64,000 nucleotides of DNA from Bryobacterales bacterium (GTDB lineage: Bacteria > Acidobacteriota > Terriglobia > Bryobacterales > Bryobacteraceae). Every line of letters begins with the position of its first letter. The first letter of the stretch is position 1. Under the pieces are notes generated by a model. It did not search any database. It was given only the letters and a program-made list of their open reading frames with translations, and was not told where the DNA came from. Below, piece by piece: positions 25,972 to 33,773 of the stretch. The DNA lies in the NCBI GenBank assembly GCA_016789905.1, contig JAEUQC010000128.1:62001-126000 (forward strand). The letters are read 5' to 3'. The position numbers and the translations under genes are program-made.

Positions 25972-26859
25972 TCACCCCTTTATCCCGTCAAACGCCCCTT
26001 CCAGTTCCACTCGCACCGCCGGCGGCACCGGGATCAATGGCAACCGCGGAATCCCGCCGTAGTAACCATTCAGGTCCATCGCATATTTCAATCCGGGGAT
26101 GCCGTACTTCACCGTCACCAGCGCCGCCGGGTTCGCTATGCGCCCCTGCCAGTCCATCCCCGCCTCTTCTTCCCGCGTGCGGAACGCTTCCCATATCGTC
26201 ACGCACGCATACGGCGCCGCGTTGGCAAACGCCAGCACCGCACCCACCGCTCCCACTTTCAGCGACGGATACAGCGTCGGCGCGCTCCCCGATAGCACCT
26301 GGAACCCGGTCTTCACTTCCCGGATCATCTTCATCAGCTTCTCCAGGTTGCCGGAACTCTCCTTGATCGCCGCAATGTTGGGGTGCTCACTCAGCGCCAC
26401 CACCGCCTCCGCCGCTATGTCCACACCCGTCGCCTGCGGCCAGTTGTAGATCATGATCGGAATCTTTGCCTGGTCCGCCACCGCTCGAAAATACCGCACC
26501 TGCGCCTCGGCGTTGCTCAACAGATTCTTGTAATAATGCGGCGTCCGCACCATCGCCGCCACGTAGCCCATCTCCGCCGCCTGGTTGGTCAGCGCCACCG
26601 TCTCCCGCACGCTCTCCACACCGGTGCCGCACAGCAGTTGCTTCCCGGGCTTGGCCCACTGCGCCACCCATTCAAACATCCGCAGCTTCTCTTCCGTCGT
26701 CAACATCACGCTCTCGCCCGTGGACCCGCACACCACGTAGCCTGAAAGGTTCACCGTATTCAGCTTCTCAATGTTGTGCTGAACCTTGGATTTGTACAGT
26801 TCCCCCTCATGGTTAAACGGGGTGGCGATGGGAGGATAGATGCCTTGGAATTTGATCAT
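25972..26859 (-). CDS. Dihydrodipicolinate synthase (DapA) family aldolase/lyase
   Basis: A 295-residue class I aldolase-fold enzyme. Schiff-base Lys in AAIKESSGNLEKL, catalytic Tyr in MIYNWP, and the substrate loop VVCGSTGESVMLT (GTTGE-type motif as GSTGE) are all in place. DapA-type enzymes condense pyruvate with an aldehyde; members of this family also act on keto-sugar acids and N-acetylneuraminate, and the exact substrate cannot be called. The start at 26859 is supported by AGGACGG upstream and by the family N-terminus (MIKFQGIYPPIATPF). It follows the atpE terminator and so has its own promoter or depends on read-through. Confidence 0.85.
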   Translation of the reverse strand: MIKFQGIYPPIATPFNHEGELYKSKVQHNIEKLNTVNLSGYVVCGSTGESVMLTTEEKLRMFEWVAQWAKPGKQLLCGTGVESVRETVALTNQAAEMGYVAAMVRTPHYYKNLLSNAEAQVRYFRAVADQAKIPIMIYNWPQATGVDIAAEAVVALSEHPNIAAIKESSGNLEKLMKMIREVKTGFQVLSGSAPTLYPSLKVGAVGAVLAFANAAPYACVTIWEAFRTREEEAGMDWQGRIANPAALVTVKYGIPGLKYAMDLNGYYGGIPRLPLIPVPPAVRVELEGAFDGIKG

Positions 26860-26871
26860 GAATACCGTCCT

Positions 26872-26914
26872 GCAAATACAAAGGGCGCGGCGGCCTGAAG
26901 GCACGCCGCGCCCT
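26872..26914 (-). terminator. Rho-independent terminator after atpE
   Basis: On the minus strand, perfect 11-bp arms AGGGCGCGGCG and CGCCGCGCCCT, with a small inner stem, are followed by the T-rich tail TTTGTATTT. It lies 22 bases beyond the atpE stop and ends the long hemD-to-atpE transcript. Confidence 0.85.
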
Positions 26915-26935
26915 GAAGGCGAAATCGCCGAAGGC

Positions 26936-27226
26936 TTAGCCTTTGACGAAGATGATGACGAGGGTGTACAGCGCCAGCGATTCGATAAAGATCAGGCCCA
27001 GCAGGCCCAAGCCGCGAATCACAGCGCCCGCGCCTGGATTGCGCGCGATCGCTTCGGCGGCGCCAGCCACAGCCTTACCCTGCGCCAGAGCGCAAAGGCC
27101 GGAAGCAAGGGCCATCGAAAACGCGTTGGTGAGAACAATGCCGCCGCCGGAGGTCTGGCCCTGGGCGAACATGGGCGACGCAACGGCGAGCAGAACAAAA
27201 GCAAGCAACGACAAACGGGTGAACAT
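26936..27226 (-). CDS. atpE: F0F1 ATP synthase subunit c, with N-terminal signal-like extension
   Basis: A 96-residue proteolipid that forms the rotor ring. The second helix carries the ion-binding carboxylate in GLIFIESLALYTLV, and the polar loop is AIARNPGA with the conserved Arg-Asn-Pro. The first ~22 residues (MFTRLSLLAFVLLAVASPMFAQ) look like a cleavable signal peptide ahead of the normal first helix, so mature length would be about 74. No Na+-site residues are evident, and proton use is assumed. It is the last gene of its operon and is followed by a strong terminator. Confidence 0.94.
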   Translation of the reverse strand: MFTRLSLLAFVLLAVASPMFAQGQTSGGGIVLTNAFSMALASGLCALAQGKAVAGAAEAIARNPGAGAVIRGLGLLGLIFIESLALYTLVIIFVKG

Positions 27227-27332
27227 TCGAGTACTTCTCCTTGGTTATGATTTGCGCTCAGGAGGTGGTTCGGTGCAGCCCTTGGGAGGGAGCAAGGCTC
27301 ACACTGGCGCGGCAAAATGCCGGTATGAAAAC

Positions 27333-28082
27333 TTAGTGATCGTGCGAAGTCGCGGCGCCAACGTAGATCATCGTCAGCAACGCAAACACGTAGGCTTGCA
27401 CGAAAGAAACGAAAACGTGGAGGCCCATAAACAGGACCGGCGCCAGAATGTAGGTCATGCTCAAAAACACGAGCGTCACCTGTTCACCGGCAAACATGTT
27501 CGCGAAAAGACGAATCGTCAGCGATATCGGCCGCGCGCAGTGGCTGACAATTTCAATCGGAATCATCAGGCACGCCATCAGCGTGTTGCCAATAAAGCCA
27601 AACCCCATGTTCGGGCCGGCGAACTGTTTCAGATACCCAATGCCGCCTTCGGCGAAACCCTGAATGTTGTAGTAAAGGAACGCCGCCAGCGCCAGGCCCG
27701 CCGGAACCGGCGGAAACATCGTGGGCGATTCAAACGTCGGAATAATTCCAATCAGGTTCGCAAACAGCACAAACACAAATATCGTGCCAAAAAACGGAAC
27801 ATACTGCCGGTGGTGGTGTATGTTGTCGTGCGCCTGGTCGCTCAAAAATCCGTGAATCGCTTCAAAGGCATGCTGCAAGCCGCCTGGCCGGTCCATCGAC
27901 AACCGCGGCCGAAGTACGGCGAACAGCACAACAATAAAAGCGGCGACGACAAGCTGCATCGTCATATAGTTCGCCCAGGGACGGGCCTGCTCCGGCTGGC
28001 CAACGGCGGTAAGTATCGCGTTAGCGACGCCCGCCAGGTGATCGTTAAACAGAGCGGTCACCCACAGTTCATGTTCGTGCAT
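27333..28082 (-). CDS. atpB: F0F1 ATP synthase subunit a
   Basis: A 249-residue membrane stator subunit. The essential Arg lies in RPISLTIRLFANMFAGEQV; the conserved Gln/Asn helix is VSFVQAYVFALLTMIYV; His-rich ends (MHEHELWV; ATSHDH) are typical. Six or so hydrophobic helices are present (VAAFIVVLFAVL; GTIFVFVLFANLIGIIP; LAAFLYYNIQG). It overlaps the AtpI-like gene by 14 bases. The F1 genes are not in this window, so F0 and F1 are split in this genome. Confidence 0.95.
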   Translation of the reverse strand: MHEHELWVTALFNDHLAGVANAILTAVGQPEQARPWANYMTMQLVVAAFIVVLFAVLRPRLSMDRPGGLQHAFEAIHGFLSDQAHDNIHHHRQYVPFFGTIFVFVLFANLIGIIPTFESPTMFPPVPAGLALAAFLYYNIQGFAEGGIGYLKQFAGPNMGFGFIGNTLMACLMIPIEIVSHCARPISLTIRLFANMFAGEQVTLVFLSMTYILAPVLFMGLHVFVSFVQAYVFALLTMIYVGAATSHDH

Positions 28083-28431
28083 AAAAGAGTTGGAAGAGGA
28101 CTTCGAGGACGACGGCGAGGGATGCCGTTAGAAGGCCCGCAAGGATGAAAAGCGGACTGATCCCGAATGTTTCCAGGATAACATATGCCGCCCCGCCAAC
28201 CAGCCCGAACCGAATCACCAGCAGCCCCGTCGCCGGCGCCGTTGGCCGCAGCAGCGCCCCGGCCAGCCAGCGCATATTGAAATATGCGGCCACCGCGCCA
28301 AATGCGAACGCCAGCGCGCCCGGCCACCCCCACTGGTACGCTACCCCTGGAAACGCCACCGCCCCAACCAACCCAATGAAGCGCCCCAACCGCTCCACCA
28401 TCGCCGCGAACGCGTCACTCTTCTCCGCCAC
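28069..28431 (-). CDS. AtpI-like small membrane protein of the F0 operon
   Basis: A 120-residue protein with four hydrophobic segments (FIGLVGAVAFPGVAYQWG; ALAFAFGAVAAYFNMRWLAGAL; GLLVIRFGLVGGAAYVIL; LFILAGLLTASLAVVLEVLFQLF). Its place between atpZ and atpB, with overlaps of 14 bases to atpB and 17 bases to atpZ, is that of AtpI, a chaperone-like helper in c-ring assembly. Sequence identity to AtpI is not obvious by eye, so the name is given with caution. Confidence 0.7.
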   Translation of the reverse strand: MAEKSDAFAAMVERLGRFIGLVGAVAFPGVAYQWGWPGALAFAFGAVAAYFNMRWLAGALLRPTAPATGLLVIRFGLVGGAAYVILETFGISPLFILAGLLTASLAVVLEVLFQLFYART

Positions 28432-28654
28432 CGGCGTCCTGGTCTTTCTGGAAATCCCCCAGCACTTTCTTGATCAGCTCCATCATCCCCGCCACTATGC
28501 CTATCAGCAGCCAGACGATATACCAGAAGTGCGTGCCAAGCCACTTGTCCAAAAAGTAGCCAATCGTATACCCCACCAGCAGCGACGACGGGATGATCAG
28601 CGCGAGGTTCGAATACTCGCCCACCATCCGCGCGAAACTCTTCTTCTGCGCCAT
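28415..28654 (-). CDS. atpZ: AtpZ-family F0 accessory protein
   Basis: A 79-residue protein with two membrane helices (ALIIPSSLLVGYTIGYFLD; FWYIVWLLIGIVAGMMELI). The motif VGYTIGYFLDKWLGTHFWY...IGIVAGMMELIKKV is the AtpZ/AtpI signature. Family members are small membrane proteins tied to ATP synthase assembly or Mg/Ca transport. The ATG at 28654 lies four bases after the cytochrome stop, with GGTGAG upstream. It links the electron-transfer genes to atpB and atpE in one transcript. Confidence 0.88.
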   Translation of the reverse strand: MAQKKSFARMVGEYSNLALIIPSSLLVGYTIGYFLDKWLGTHFWYIVWLLIGIVAGMMELIKKVLGDFQKDQDAGGGEE

Positions 28655-28658
28655 TCGC

Positions 28659-29153
28659 TCACCGGCTGCTAACTGCTAGCGTATGGCGCGCATGGCAGCT
28701 CATGCAAGCCACCCGCGAGTTCACCGCCGCCGGTGTCGCTTTGCACGATGCCGGCAGCGTGGTGTGGCAGCGCTGGCAATTTTCCACCTGCGCCGCCCAC
28801 GGGCGCATCGCGTGATGGCCGTGGCAGGTGTTGCAGTTGGCCGTCTTCACTTTCTTGCCGTTCGTGTAAACACGGCCATGCGCGCTCGCTTCGTACTGCT
28901 GCTTTTCCGCCAGATGACAGTTGCCGCAAAGCTTGGAAACCTCCGCCGGCGCCGCCACCTGGTCCGGCGGCACCGCGCCCACAGACGTTCGATGCTTCTC
29001 CGAAGCTCCATGGCATATCCCGCAATCCAGGCCCGCCTTGGCGTGCCGGTGCGTCTGAAAATCGGTCACCGTTTCTATGTGACACGCCGCGCACCGGTGC
29101 GGCTCCTGCCCCATTGCCGCCATCACCGCCAGCAAAAAGAAAACTACCGCCAC
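28659..29153 (-). CDS. Small periplasmic hexaheme c-type cytochrome
   Basis: A 164-residue protein with a signal peptide (MAVVFFLLAVMAAMGQ). It carries six CxxCH heme-attachment motifs (CAACH, CGICH, CGNCH, CNTCH, CQRCH, CMSCH) with extra His residues for axial ligation (FQTHRHAK; GHHAMRPW). The start is a GTG at 29153, ten bases inside the upstream oxidase gene; longer frames antisense to that gene were rejected. It probably accepts electrons from the adjacent exported flavin enzyme in the periplasm. It resembles small cytochrome c3/NrfH-like proteins in motif density but matches no named family by eye. Confidence 0.86.
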   Translation of the reverse strand: MAVVFFLLAVMAAMGQEPHRCAACHIETVTDFQTHRHAKAGLDCGICHGASEKHRTSVGAVPPDQVAAPAEVSKLCGNCHLAEKQQYEASAHGRVYTNGKKVKTANCNTCHGHHAMRPWAAQVENCQRCHTTLPASCKATPAAVNSRVACMSCHARHTLAVSSR

Positions 29154-30286
29154 ACCGTCATCCTCCGCGCAATCGTTCGATCGATCTCCGCCACCCGCCG
29201 TTTCCCCGCCAGCGCCATCGCCAGCCGCGTCTCGTCGGTCAACAGTTGCAACACCCGTTCCACGCCCGGCTGTCCGAACGCGCCCAACCCCCACAGCGGC
29301 GCCCGGCCCACCAGCACTGCGCGCGCCCCCAGCGCCATCGCTTTCAATACGTCGCCCCCTCGCCGGATGCCCCCGTCCATCAACACCGGCACCTTGCCGC
29401 CCACCGCCTCCATCACATCCGGCAGCGCGTCCAGCGCCCCCATCGCCCCGTCCAATTGGCGCCCGCCGTGGTTGGACACCACAACCGCGTCCGCCCCGTG
29501 TTTCACCGCCAGCGCCGCGTCCTCCGGGTGCAGCACGCCCTTCACAATCACCGGGATGTTCGCCGCGCCCTTCAGCCAGTTAATGTAGTCCCACGTCATC
29601 GACGGCGTGTGCGGCCCCCACATCGCCGCCCGCGCCGGGTTCACCGGTTTTCGCGTCTCGGCGTCCTTCGGAACGCCAAATTGCATAAAGCCATAGTCAA
29701 AGCGGTTCCGGTTGTTGCGGTCGCGGTTGGATTGATAGGCGTTGTCCACCGTCACCACAATCCCCTTCCCGCCCCCGTCCTCCACGCGCTTGGCGTACCC
29801 CGCCGCCTGCGCCTTCTGCGCATGGCCAATCGTGTTCGACCACCACTGCAGCGGTTTGCCCTCCGCCAACAGCTTCTGCACTCCCGTCGCCGAACAGATC
29901 AGCGTCTGGCGCGCCAGCGCCCCCTTGGCCACCACCTCATCGGCGTTCGGCAGCACCAGATTCTTCCCGCCCGTCGGCGCAATGATGATCGGCGTTGGCA
30001 GCTTCAACCCAAGCAGTTCAATCTCCGTCGACACATCGGTCGTATCCACCATAACCCGGGGCAGTATCGTCACCCGTCCGAATGCTTCCCGATTCGCGCG
30101 CAGCGTATACTCATCCTCCACCCCTCCGGCAATAAAGTCATACGCCAGCCGGTGCAGCTTCCGCTTGGCCACTTCCTCAAACTCATGCACATTCACCGGC
30201 CCCATTACGTCGTCGTCCTGCGCCAACAGCGGAGACGCCGCCACCAGTCCCATCAATTGCCGGAAACATTCTCTTCTTTGCATCAA
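29144..30286 (-). CDS. Exported FMN-dependent alpha-hydroxy-acid oxidase/dehydrogenase
   Basis: A 380-residue (S)-2-hydroxy-acid oxidase-fold enzyme that oxidises a 2-hydroxy acid such as lactate or glycolate. The N-terminus MMQRRECFRQLMGLVAASPLLAQ resembles a Tat signal (RRxCFR). FMN and active-site motifs are PIIIAPTGG, VSNHGGRQLDGA (catalytic His and substrate-binding Arg) and MDGGIRRGGDVLKAMALGARAVLVGR. The start overlaps the hemD stop (ATGA). Export plus the following hexaheme cytochrome suggests a periplasmic dehydrogenase feeding electrons to the chain rather than a cytoplasmic oxidase. Confidence 0.88.
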   Translation of the reverse strand: MMQRRECFRQLMGLVAASPLLAQDDDVMGPVNVHEFEEVAKRKLHRLAYDFIAGGVEDEYTLRANREAFGRVTILPRVMVDTTDVSTEIELLGLKLPTPIIIAPTGGKNLVLPNADEVVAKGALARQTLICSATGVQKLLAEGKPLQWWSNTIGHAQKAQAAGYAKRVEDGGGKGIVVTVDNAYQSNRDRNNRNRFDYGFMQFGVPKDAETRKPVNPARAAMWGPHTPSMTWDYINWLKGAANIPVIVKGVLHPEDAALAVKHGADAVVVSNHGGRQLDGAMGALDALPDVMEAVGGKVPVLMDGGIRRGGDVLKAMALGARAVLVGRAPLWGLGAFGQPGVERVLQLLTDETRLAMALAGKRRVAEIDRTIARRMTVWR

Positions 30287-31107
30287 TGCCCTCGCTTCCG
30301 GGCAATAATATCACCGGCTTGCTCCCCCGCTTCCTTCACAAGCAATCCCATCTTCGGCGCCGTCGGTTCCATATCAGCCCGCAGCCCCAAATCTTCCAGC
30401 GATTCCGACGTTGTCGGCCCAATCGAGCAAATCGCCATCCTTCGCAGCGCCTCCTGAAATGCCGGCGCCACGCCCTCTTCCTCCGCCATCTGTGCCAGGT
30501 GCGGCAGTTGCATGGATGTCGTCAACAGCAACACATCAAAGCCGCCCTCCGCCAGCCGGCGCGCCGCCTCCCGCAGCGGTCCCGTGTCCTCCGGCAGCGC
30601 CCATTGATACACGCGCACCGCCGTCACTTCGCAGCCCCTCGCGCGCAGCCCGGCCAGCAGCGCCTCGTTCGGCTTGCCATACTCCTGCACCGCCACTCGC
30701 CGTTCCGGCCGCCCCGCGATGGCCGCCAGCAACTCCCGCCACGTGTTTGGCGAAGGAACACTCACCGCCCACGGCACGCCCCATTCCCGCAACACCGCTT
30801 GCGGCTTCGGCCCGCGTGGCACCACCGTTGTTCGCTTTAACGCCTCGGCAAACGCCCCCGCCCCATGGTGCGGCGCCACAATGGTTTCCACCGCGCGCGC
30901 CCCCACGCCCGTCAAAAGGATCACCATCTCCACGCCCCCCGCGCGCAGCGTCTCGTAGAACGCCAGCACCTCCGGGTTGTCCGCAATCGGCACTTCCCGC
31001 ATCGATGGCGCCGCGAACGGCTCCCCGCCCTGCTTCCGCACCAGCGTCGCTATCTCCTCGGAACGCCGCGATTCCAGCGTCAGAATGCGCAGTCCTGCAA
31101 AGCCCAT
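30283..31107 (-). CDS. hemD: Uroporphyrinogen-III synthase
   Basis: A 274-residue enzyme that closes and inverts ring D of the tetrapyrrole. Two-domain HemD layout: LRILTLESRRSEEIATLVRKQGGEPFAAPSMREVP, VILLTGVGARAVETIV, the linking strands VVPRGPKPQAVLREWG, then VAVQEYGKPNEALLAGLRARGCEVTAVRVYQW and FDVLLLTTSMQLPHLAQMA, ICSIGPTTSESLEDLGLRADM. The start at 31107 matches the family N-terminus; the open frame extends further without coding character. It heads an operon that also makes heme proteins, so heme supply and cytochrome synthesis are co-transcribed. Confidence 0.88.
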   Translation of the reverse strand: MGFAGLRILTLESRRSEEIATLVRKQGGEPFAAPSMREVPIADNPEVLAFYETLRAGGVEMVILLTGVGARAVETIVAPHHGAGAFAEALKRTTVVPRGPKPQAVLREWGVPWAVSVPSPNTWRELLAAIAGRPERRVAVQEYGKPNEALLAGLRARGCEVTAVRVYQWALPEDTGPLREAARRLAEGGFDVLLLTTSMQLPHLAQMAEEEGVAPAFQEALRRMAICSIGPTTSESLEDLGLRADMEPTAPKMGLLVKEAGEQAGDIIARKRGH

Positions 31108-31154
31108 GCCCGATTGTAAGCGTTCCCCTTGCCATCGCGATATACTGATCGGCG

Positions 31155-32810
31155 ATGTTTCAAGCTTCGGGCAGTGACACACAGGTATTTGACGCGGTAG
31201 TGGTTGGCAGCGGCGCCACTGGCGGCTGGGCGGCCAAAGTCCTAACGGAAGGCGGCCTCCGCGTCGCCATGCTTGAAGCCGGGCCCAAACTCACCGCCCG
31301 CGACTTCACCGAACACAAACAAACCTGGCAGTACCCCTACATGGGGCAGAACCCCAAAATCCTGCAGGACCGCCCCATTCAGGGCCTCTGTTACGCCTGC
31401 CGCGAAGGCAACTACAAGTGGTTCGTCAACGACAAAGAGAACCCCTACGTGCAGGAGAAACCGTTCAACTGGATCCGCCAGCGCGTGCTCGGCGGCCGCT
31501 CCAACTCCTGGGGCCGGCAGAGCTATCGCATGTCGGAACTCGATCTCACAGGCGCCTCCCACGATGGCTACGGCGATAACTGGCCCGTCACCTACCAGGA
31601 ACTCGTGCCCTTCTACGAAAAAGTGGAACGCTACGTCGGCATCTCCGGCATGGCCGAAGGCCTGTCCAACCTGCCCGATAGCATCTTCCAGCCCGCCATG
31701 CAGTTCACCTGCGGCGAACAGATTCTGCGCGACAAGGTGAAGGCCAAGTTCGGCCGCGTCGTCACCATGGGCCGCACCGCCATCCTCACCAAGCCCCACA
31801 ACGGCCGCCAGGCCTGCCACTTCTGTGGCCCTTGCGAACAGGGCTGCGTCACGTTCAGCTACTTCTCCAGCCCCTTCACCACCGTCAAGGACGCGCAGGC
31901 CACCGGCCGCCTTACGCTGGTCACCGACGCCGTCGCCGCCAAGGTCCTCACCAAAGACGGCAAGGCCAGCGGCATCCAATACATTGACCGCACCACCCGC
32001 GACGTCCGCGAAGTCCGCGCGAAGATCTTCGTCCTCTGCGCCTCCACGCTCGAATCCACGCGCCTGCTGATGAACAGCAACATCTGCAACAACAACGACG
32101 CCCTCGGCCACTACCTGATGGACCACATCTACCAGGGCGGCGCCGCCGGCACCATGCCCGATATCGAAGCGCGCCCCTGGGCCGGGCCGCCCCGCCGCCC
32201 CAACGGCATCTATATCCCGCGCTTCCGCAACATCAAGGAAAAGTCCACCAACGGCTTCATCCGCGGCTACGGCTACCAGGGCGGCTCCTCGCCGTCGTTC
32301 GATTTCGGCGCCCCAGGCTTCGGCAAAGAGTACAAGGAAGCCGTTCGCAACGGCCGCTGGGGCATCAATATCGGCCTGTGGGGCGAATGCCTCGCGCGCC
32401 ACGAAAACCGCGTGGAAATCGACAAAAACCGCGTCGACGCCTGGGGCGTGCCCATCCTGAAGATCAACGCCGGCTGGGGCGAAAACGAGTTGAAGCTGTG
32501 GGAAGACGGCAAAATCCAGGCCGGCGAAATGCTGGAAGCCGCCGGCGCCAAAAACGTCCAGATCACCGGCCGCACGCCCAGTGTTCCCGGCTTTTGCATC
32601 CATGAAATCGGCACCGCCCGCATGGGGACCGACCCGAAGAAGAGCGTTCTGAACAAATGGTGCCAGGCGCACGAAATGAACAACCTCTTCGTCACCGACG
32701 GCGCCGCCTGGGTCTCCTCCGGCTGCCAGAACCCGACTTTGACGATGATGGCGTTAACCGTGAGGGCTTGTGAATACATCCTCGACAATCACGCGAAGGG
32801 CCGCGCTTAG
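31155..32810 (+). CDS. GMC-family FAD oxidoreductase
   Basis: A 551-residue glucose-methanol-choline oxidoreductase. FAD-binding motif VVVGSGATGGWAAKVLTEGGLRVAMLEAG at residues ~14-42; second motif LGGRSNSWGRQSYRM; catalytic region GFCIHEIGTARMG (His) and VTDGAAWVSSGCQNPTLTMMALTVRACEYI. It contains CHFCGPCEQGC, a Cys-rich insert near residue 225 of unknown purpose that could bind a metal. No signal peptide, so it is probably cytoplasmic or Tat-piggybacked. TATACT at 31141-31146 is a possible -10 that would give an almost leaderless mRNA. It overlaps the next gene. Confidence 0.87.
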   Translation: MFQASGSDTQVFDAVVVGSGATGGWAAKVLTEGGLRVAMLEAGPKLTARDFTEHKQTWQYPYMGQNPKILQDRPIQGLCYACREGNYKWFVNDKENPYVQEKPFNWIRQRVLGGRSNSWGRQSYRMSELDLTGASHDGYGDNWPVTYQELVPFYEKVERYVGISGMAEGLSNLPDSIFQPAMQFTCGEQILRDKVKAKFGRVVTMGRTAILTKPHNGRQACHFCGPCEQGCVTFSYFSSPFTTVKDAQATGRLTLVTDAVAAKVLTKDGKASGIQYIDRTTRDVREVRAKIFVLCASTLESTRLLMNSNICNNNDALGHYLMDHIYQGGAAGTMPDIEARPWAGPPRRPNGIYIPRFRNIKEKSTNGFIRGYGYQGGSSPSFDFGAPGFGKEYKEAVRNGRWGINIGLWGECLARHENRVEIDKNRVDAWGVPILKINAGWGENELKLWEDGKIQAGEMLEAAGAKNVQITGRTPSVPGFCIHEIGTARMGTDPKKSVLNKWCQAHEMNNLFVTDGAAWVSSGCQNPTLTMMALTVRACEYILDNHAKGRA

Positions 32811-33708
32811 CTCGCTCGCCGGCGCATTGGCCGCGCAACCGGCGCGGCCGCAAGTAGTGCAGGTGACGGTGCTCTCCACCATGCTCTCCGGCAGTTTCAA
32901 CGGCGAGTGGGGCTTCGCCGCCATGGTCACCGTCGACGGCAAACGCACGCTCTTCGACACCGGCAACCGGCCCGAAACGGTGCTGAACAACCTGCGCGAA
33001 ATGAAGCTGGACCTGGCCGGCGTTCCGGAGGTGGTTCTCACCCACCACCATCGCGATCACACCGGCGGCCTGGTCACCCTGCGCCGCGACGCCATGACGC
33101 GGGACCCCAAGGCCATCGCCACCGCCTACGGCGGTAAAGGCATTCTGCTGCCGCGCCAGCCCGCCAACGATTTCGTCCTCATCAAGGGTGAATACGAAGC
33201 CACCGGCGCCAAGCTCAAAGAGATCGCCAAGCCCACGCAAATCGCGCCCAGCGTCTGGCTCACCGGGCCCGTTCCGCGCGTGTTCGGCGAACGGAACTGG
33301 TCCGGCTCCACCCGCCTCCGCGCCGCCGATGGCATTGAAGAGGACACGCTGCCCGAAGATCAGGCCATGGTCATCGATACCAATCAAGGCCTAATCGTCA
33401 TTAGCGGCTGCGGCCACGCCGGCATTGTCAACACACTCACCTACGCCCGCAAGGCCATCCGCAACACCAACATCTACGCCGTCATTGGCGGCTTCCACCT
33501 CTTCGACGCGAACGACGAAAAGCTCACCTGGACGGCCCAGCAAATCGCGCCCATGGGCATTACCTATTTCCTTGCCGCCCACTGCACCGGGGTCGAATCC
33601 ACCGTCCGCCTCCGCGAACTCTTGAAACTCCCGCCGGAACGCATGACCATCGCCCAGGTGGGCCGCCGCTTCGAATCGGGCAAAGGCATTCTGGGCGCCC
33701 GTTCCTGA
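32770..33708 (+). CDS. Exported metallo-beta-lactamase-fold hydrolase
   Basis: A 312-residue protein with a Tat-like signal (ITRRAALSSLAGALAA) and the metal-binding motif HHHRDH at about residues 92-97. Later ligand regions GCGHAGIVNTLTYARKA and AVIGGFHLF and the closing AHCTG complete the fold. The pattern is closest to the group annotated as 7,8-dihydropterin-6-yl-methyl-4-beta-D-ribofuranosyl-aminobenzene 5'-phosphate synthase-like hydrolases. The GTG start lies 41 bases inside the GMC gene, with GAGGG just upstream; this start is needed for the signal peptide. Substrate unknown. Confidence 0.82.
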   Translation: MNTSSTITRRAALSSLAGALAAQPARPQVVQVTVLSTMLSGSFNGEWGFAAMVTVDGKRTLFDTGNRPETVLNNLREMKLDLAGVPEVVLTHHHRDHTGGLVTLRRDAMTRDPKAIATAYGGKGILLPRQPANDFVLIKGEYEATGAKLKEIAKPTQIAPSVWLTGPVPRVFGERNWSGSTRLRAADGIEEDTLPEDQAMVIDTNQGLIVISGCGHAGIVNTLTYARKAIRNTNIYAVIGGFHLFDANDEKLTWTAQQIAPMGITYFLAAHCTGVESTVRLRELLKLPPERMTIAQVGRRFESGKGILGARS

Positions 33709-33715
33709 AGGCCTC

Positions 33716-33721
33716 TATAAT
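33716..33721 (+). promoter_or_regulatory. Perfect TATAAT -10 element ahead of the ABC-F gene
   Basis: Exact sigma-70 -10 consensus placed just after the upstream stop. A good -35 at 17 bases was not found. Start of transcription near 33728 would give a ~46-base leader to the ATG at 33774. Confidence 0.5.
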
Positions 33722-33773
33722 GGTTGGAGAGCTCTACACTCTCCCCTCTTTTTTCCCCGCAAAGACCATCGGA

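Noticed and set aside
25962..25979. AGGGG...CCCCT stem between cheX and the DapA-family gene
   Set aside because: Only five base pairs and a poor tail; too weak to call a terminator.
28733..30457. 574-residue plus-strand frame opposite the cytochrome and hydroxy-acid oxidase genes
   Set aside because: Arg/His/Pro-rich shadow of two clear genes; no motif.
31242..32672. 476-residue minus-strand frame opposite the GMC gene
   Set aside because: Shadow frame; GMC motifs on the plus strand are unambiguous.
32770..32810. Frameshift between the GMC and metallo-hydrolase genes
   Set aside because: The overlap is explained by the GTG start that gives the hydrolase its Tat-like signal; both genes are complete.
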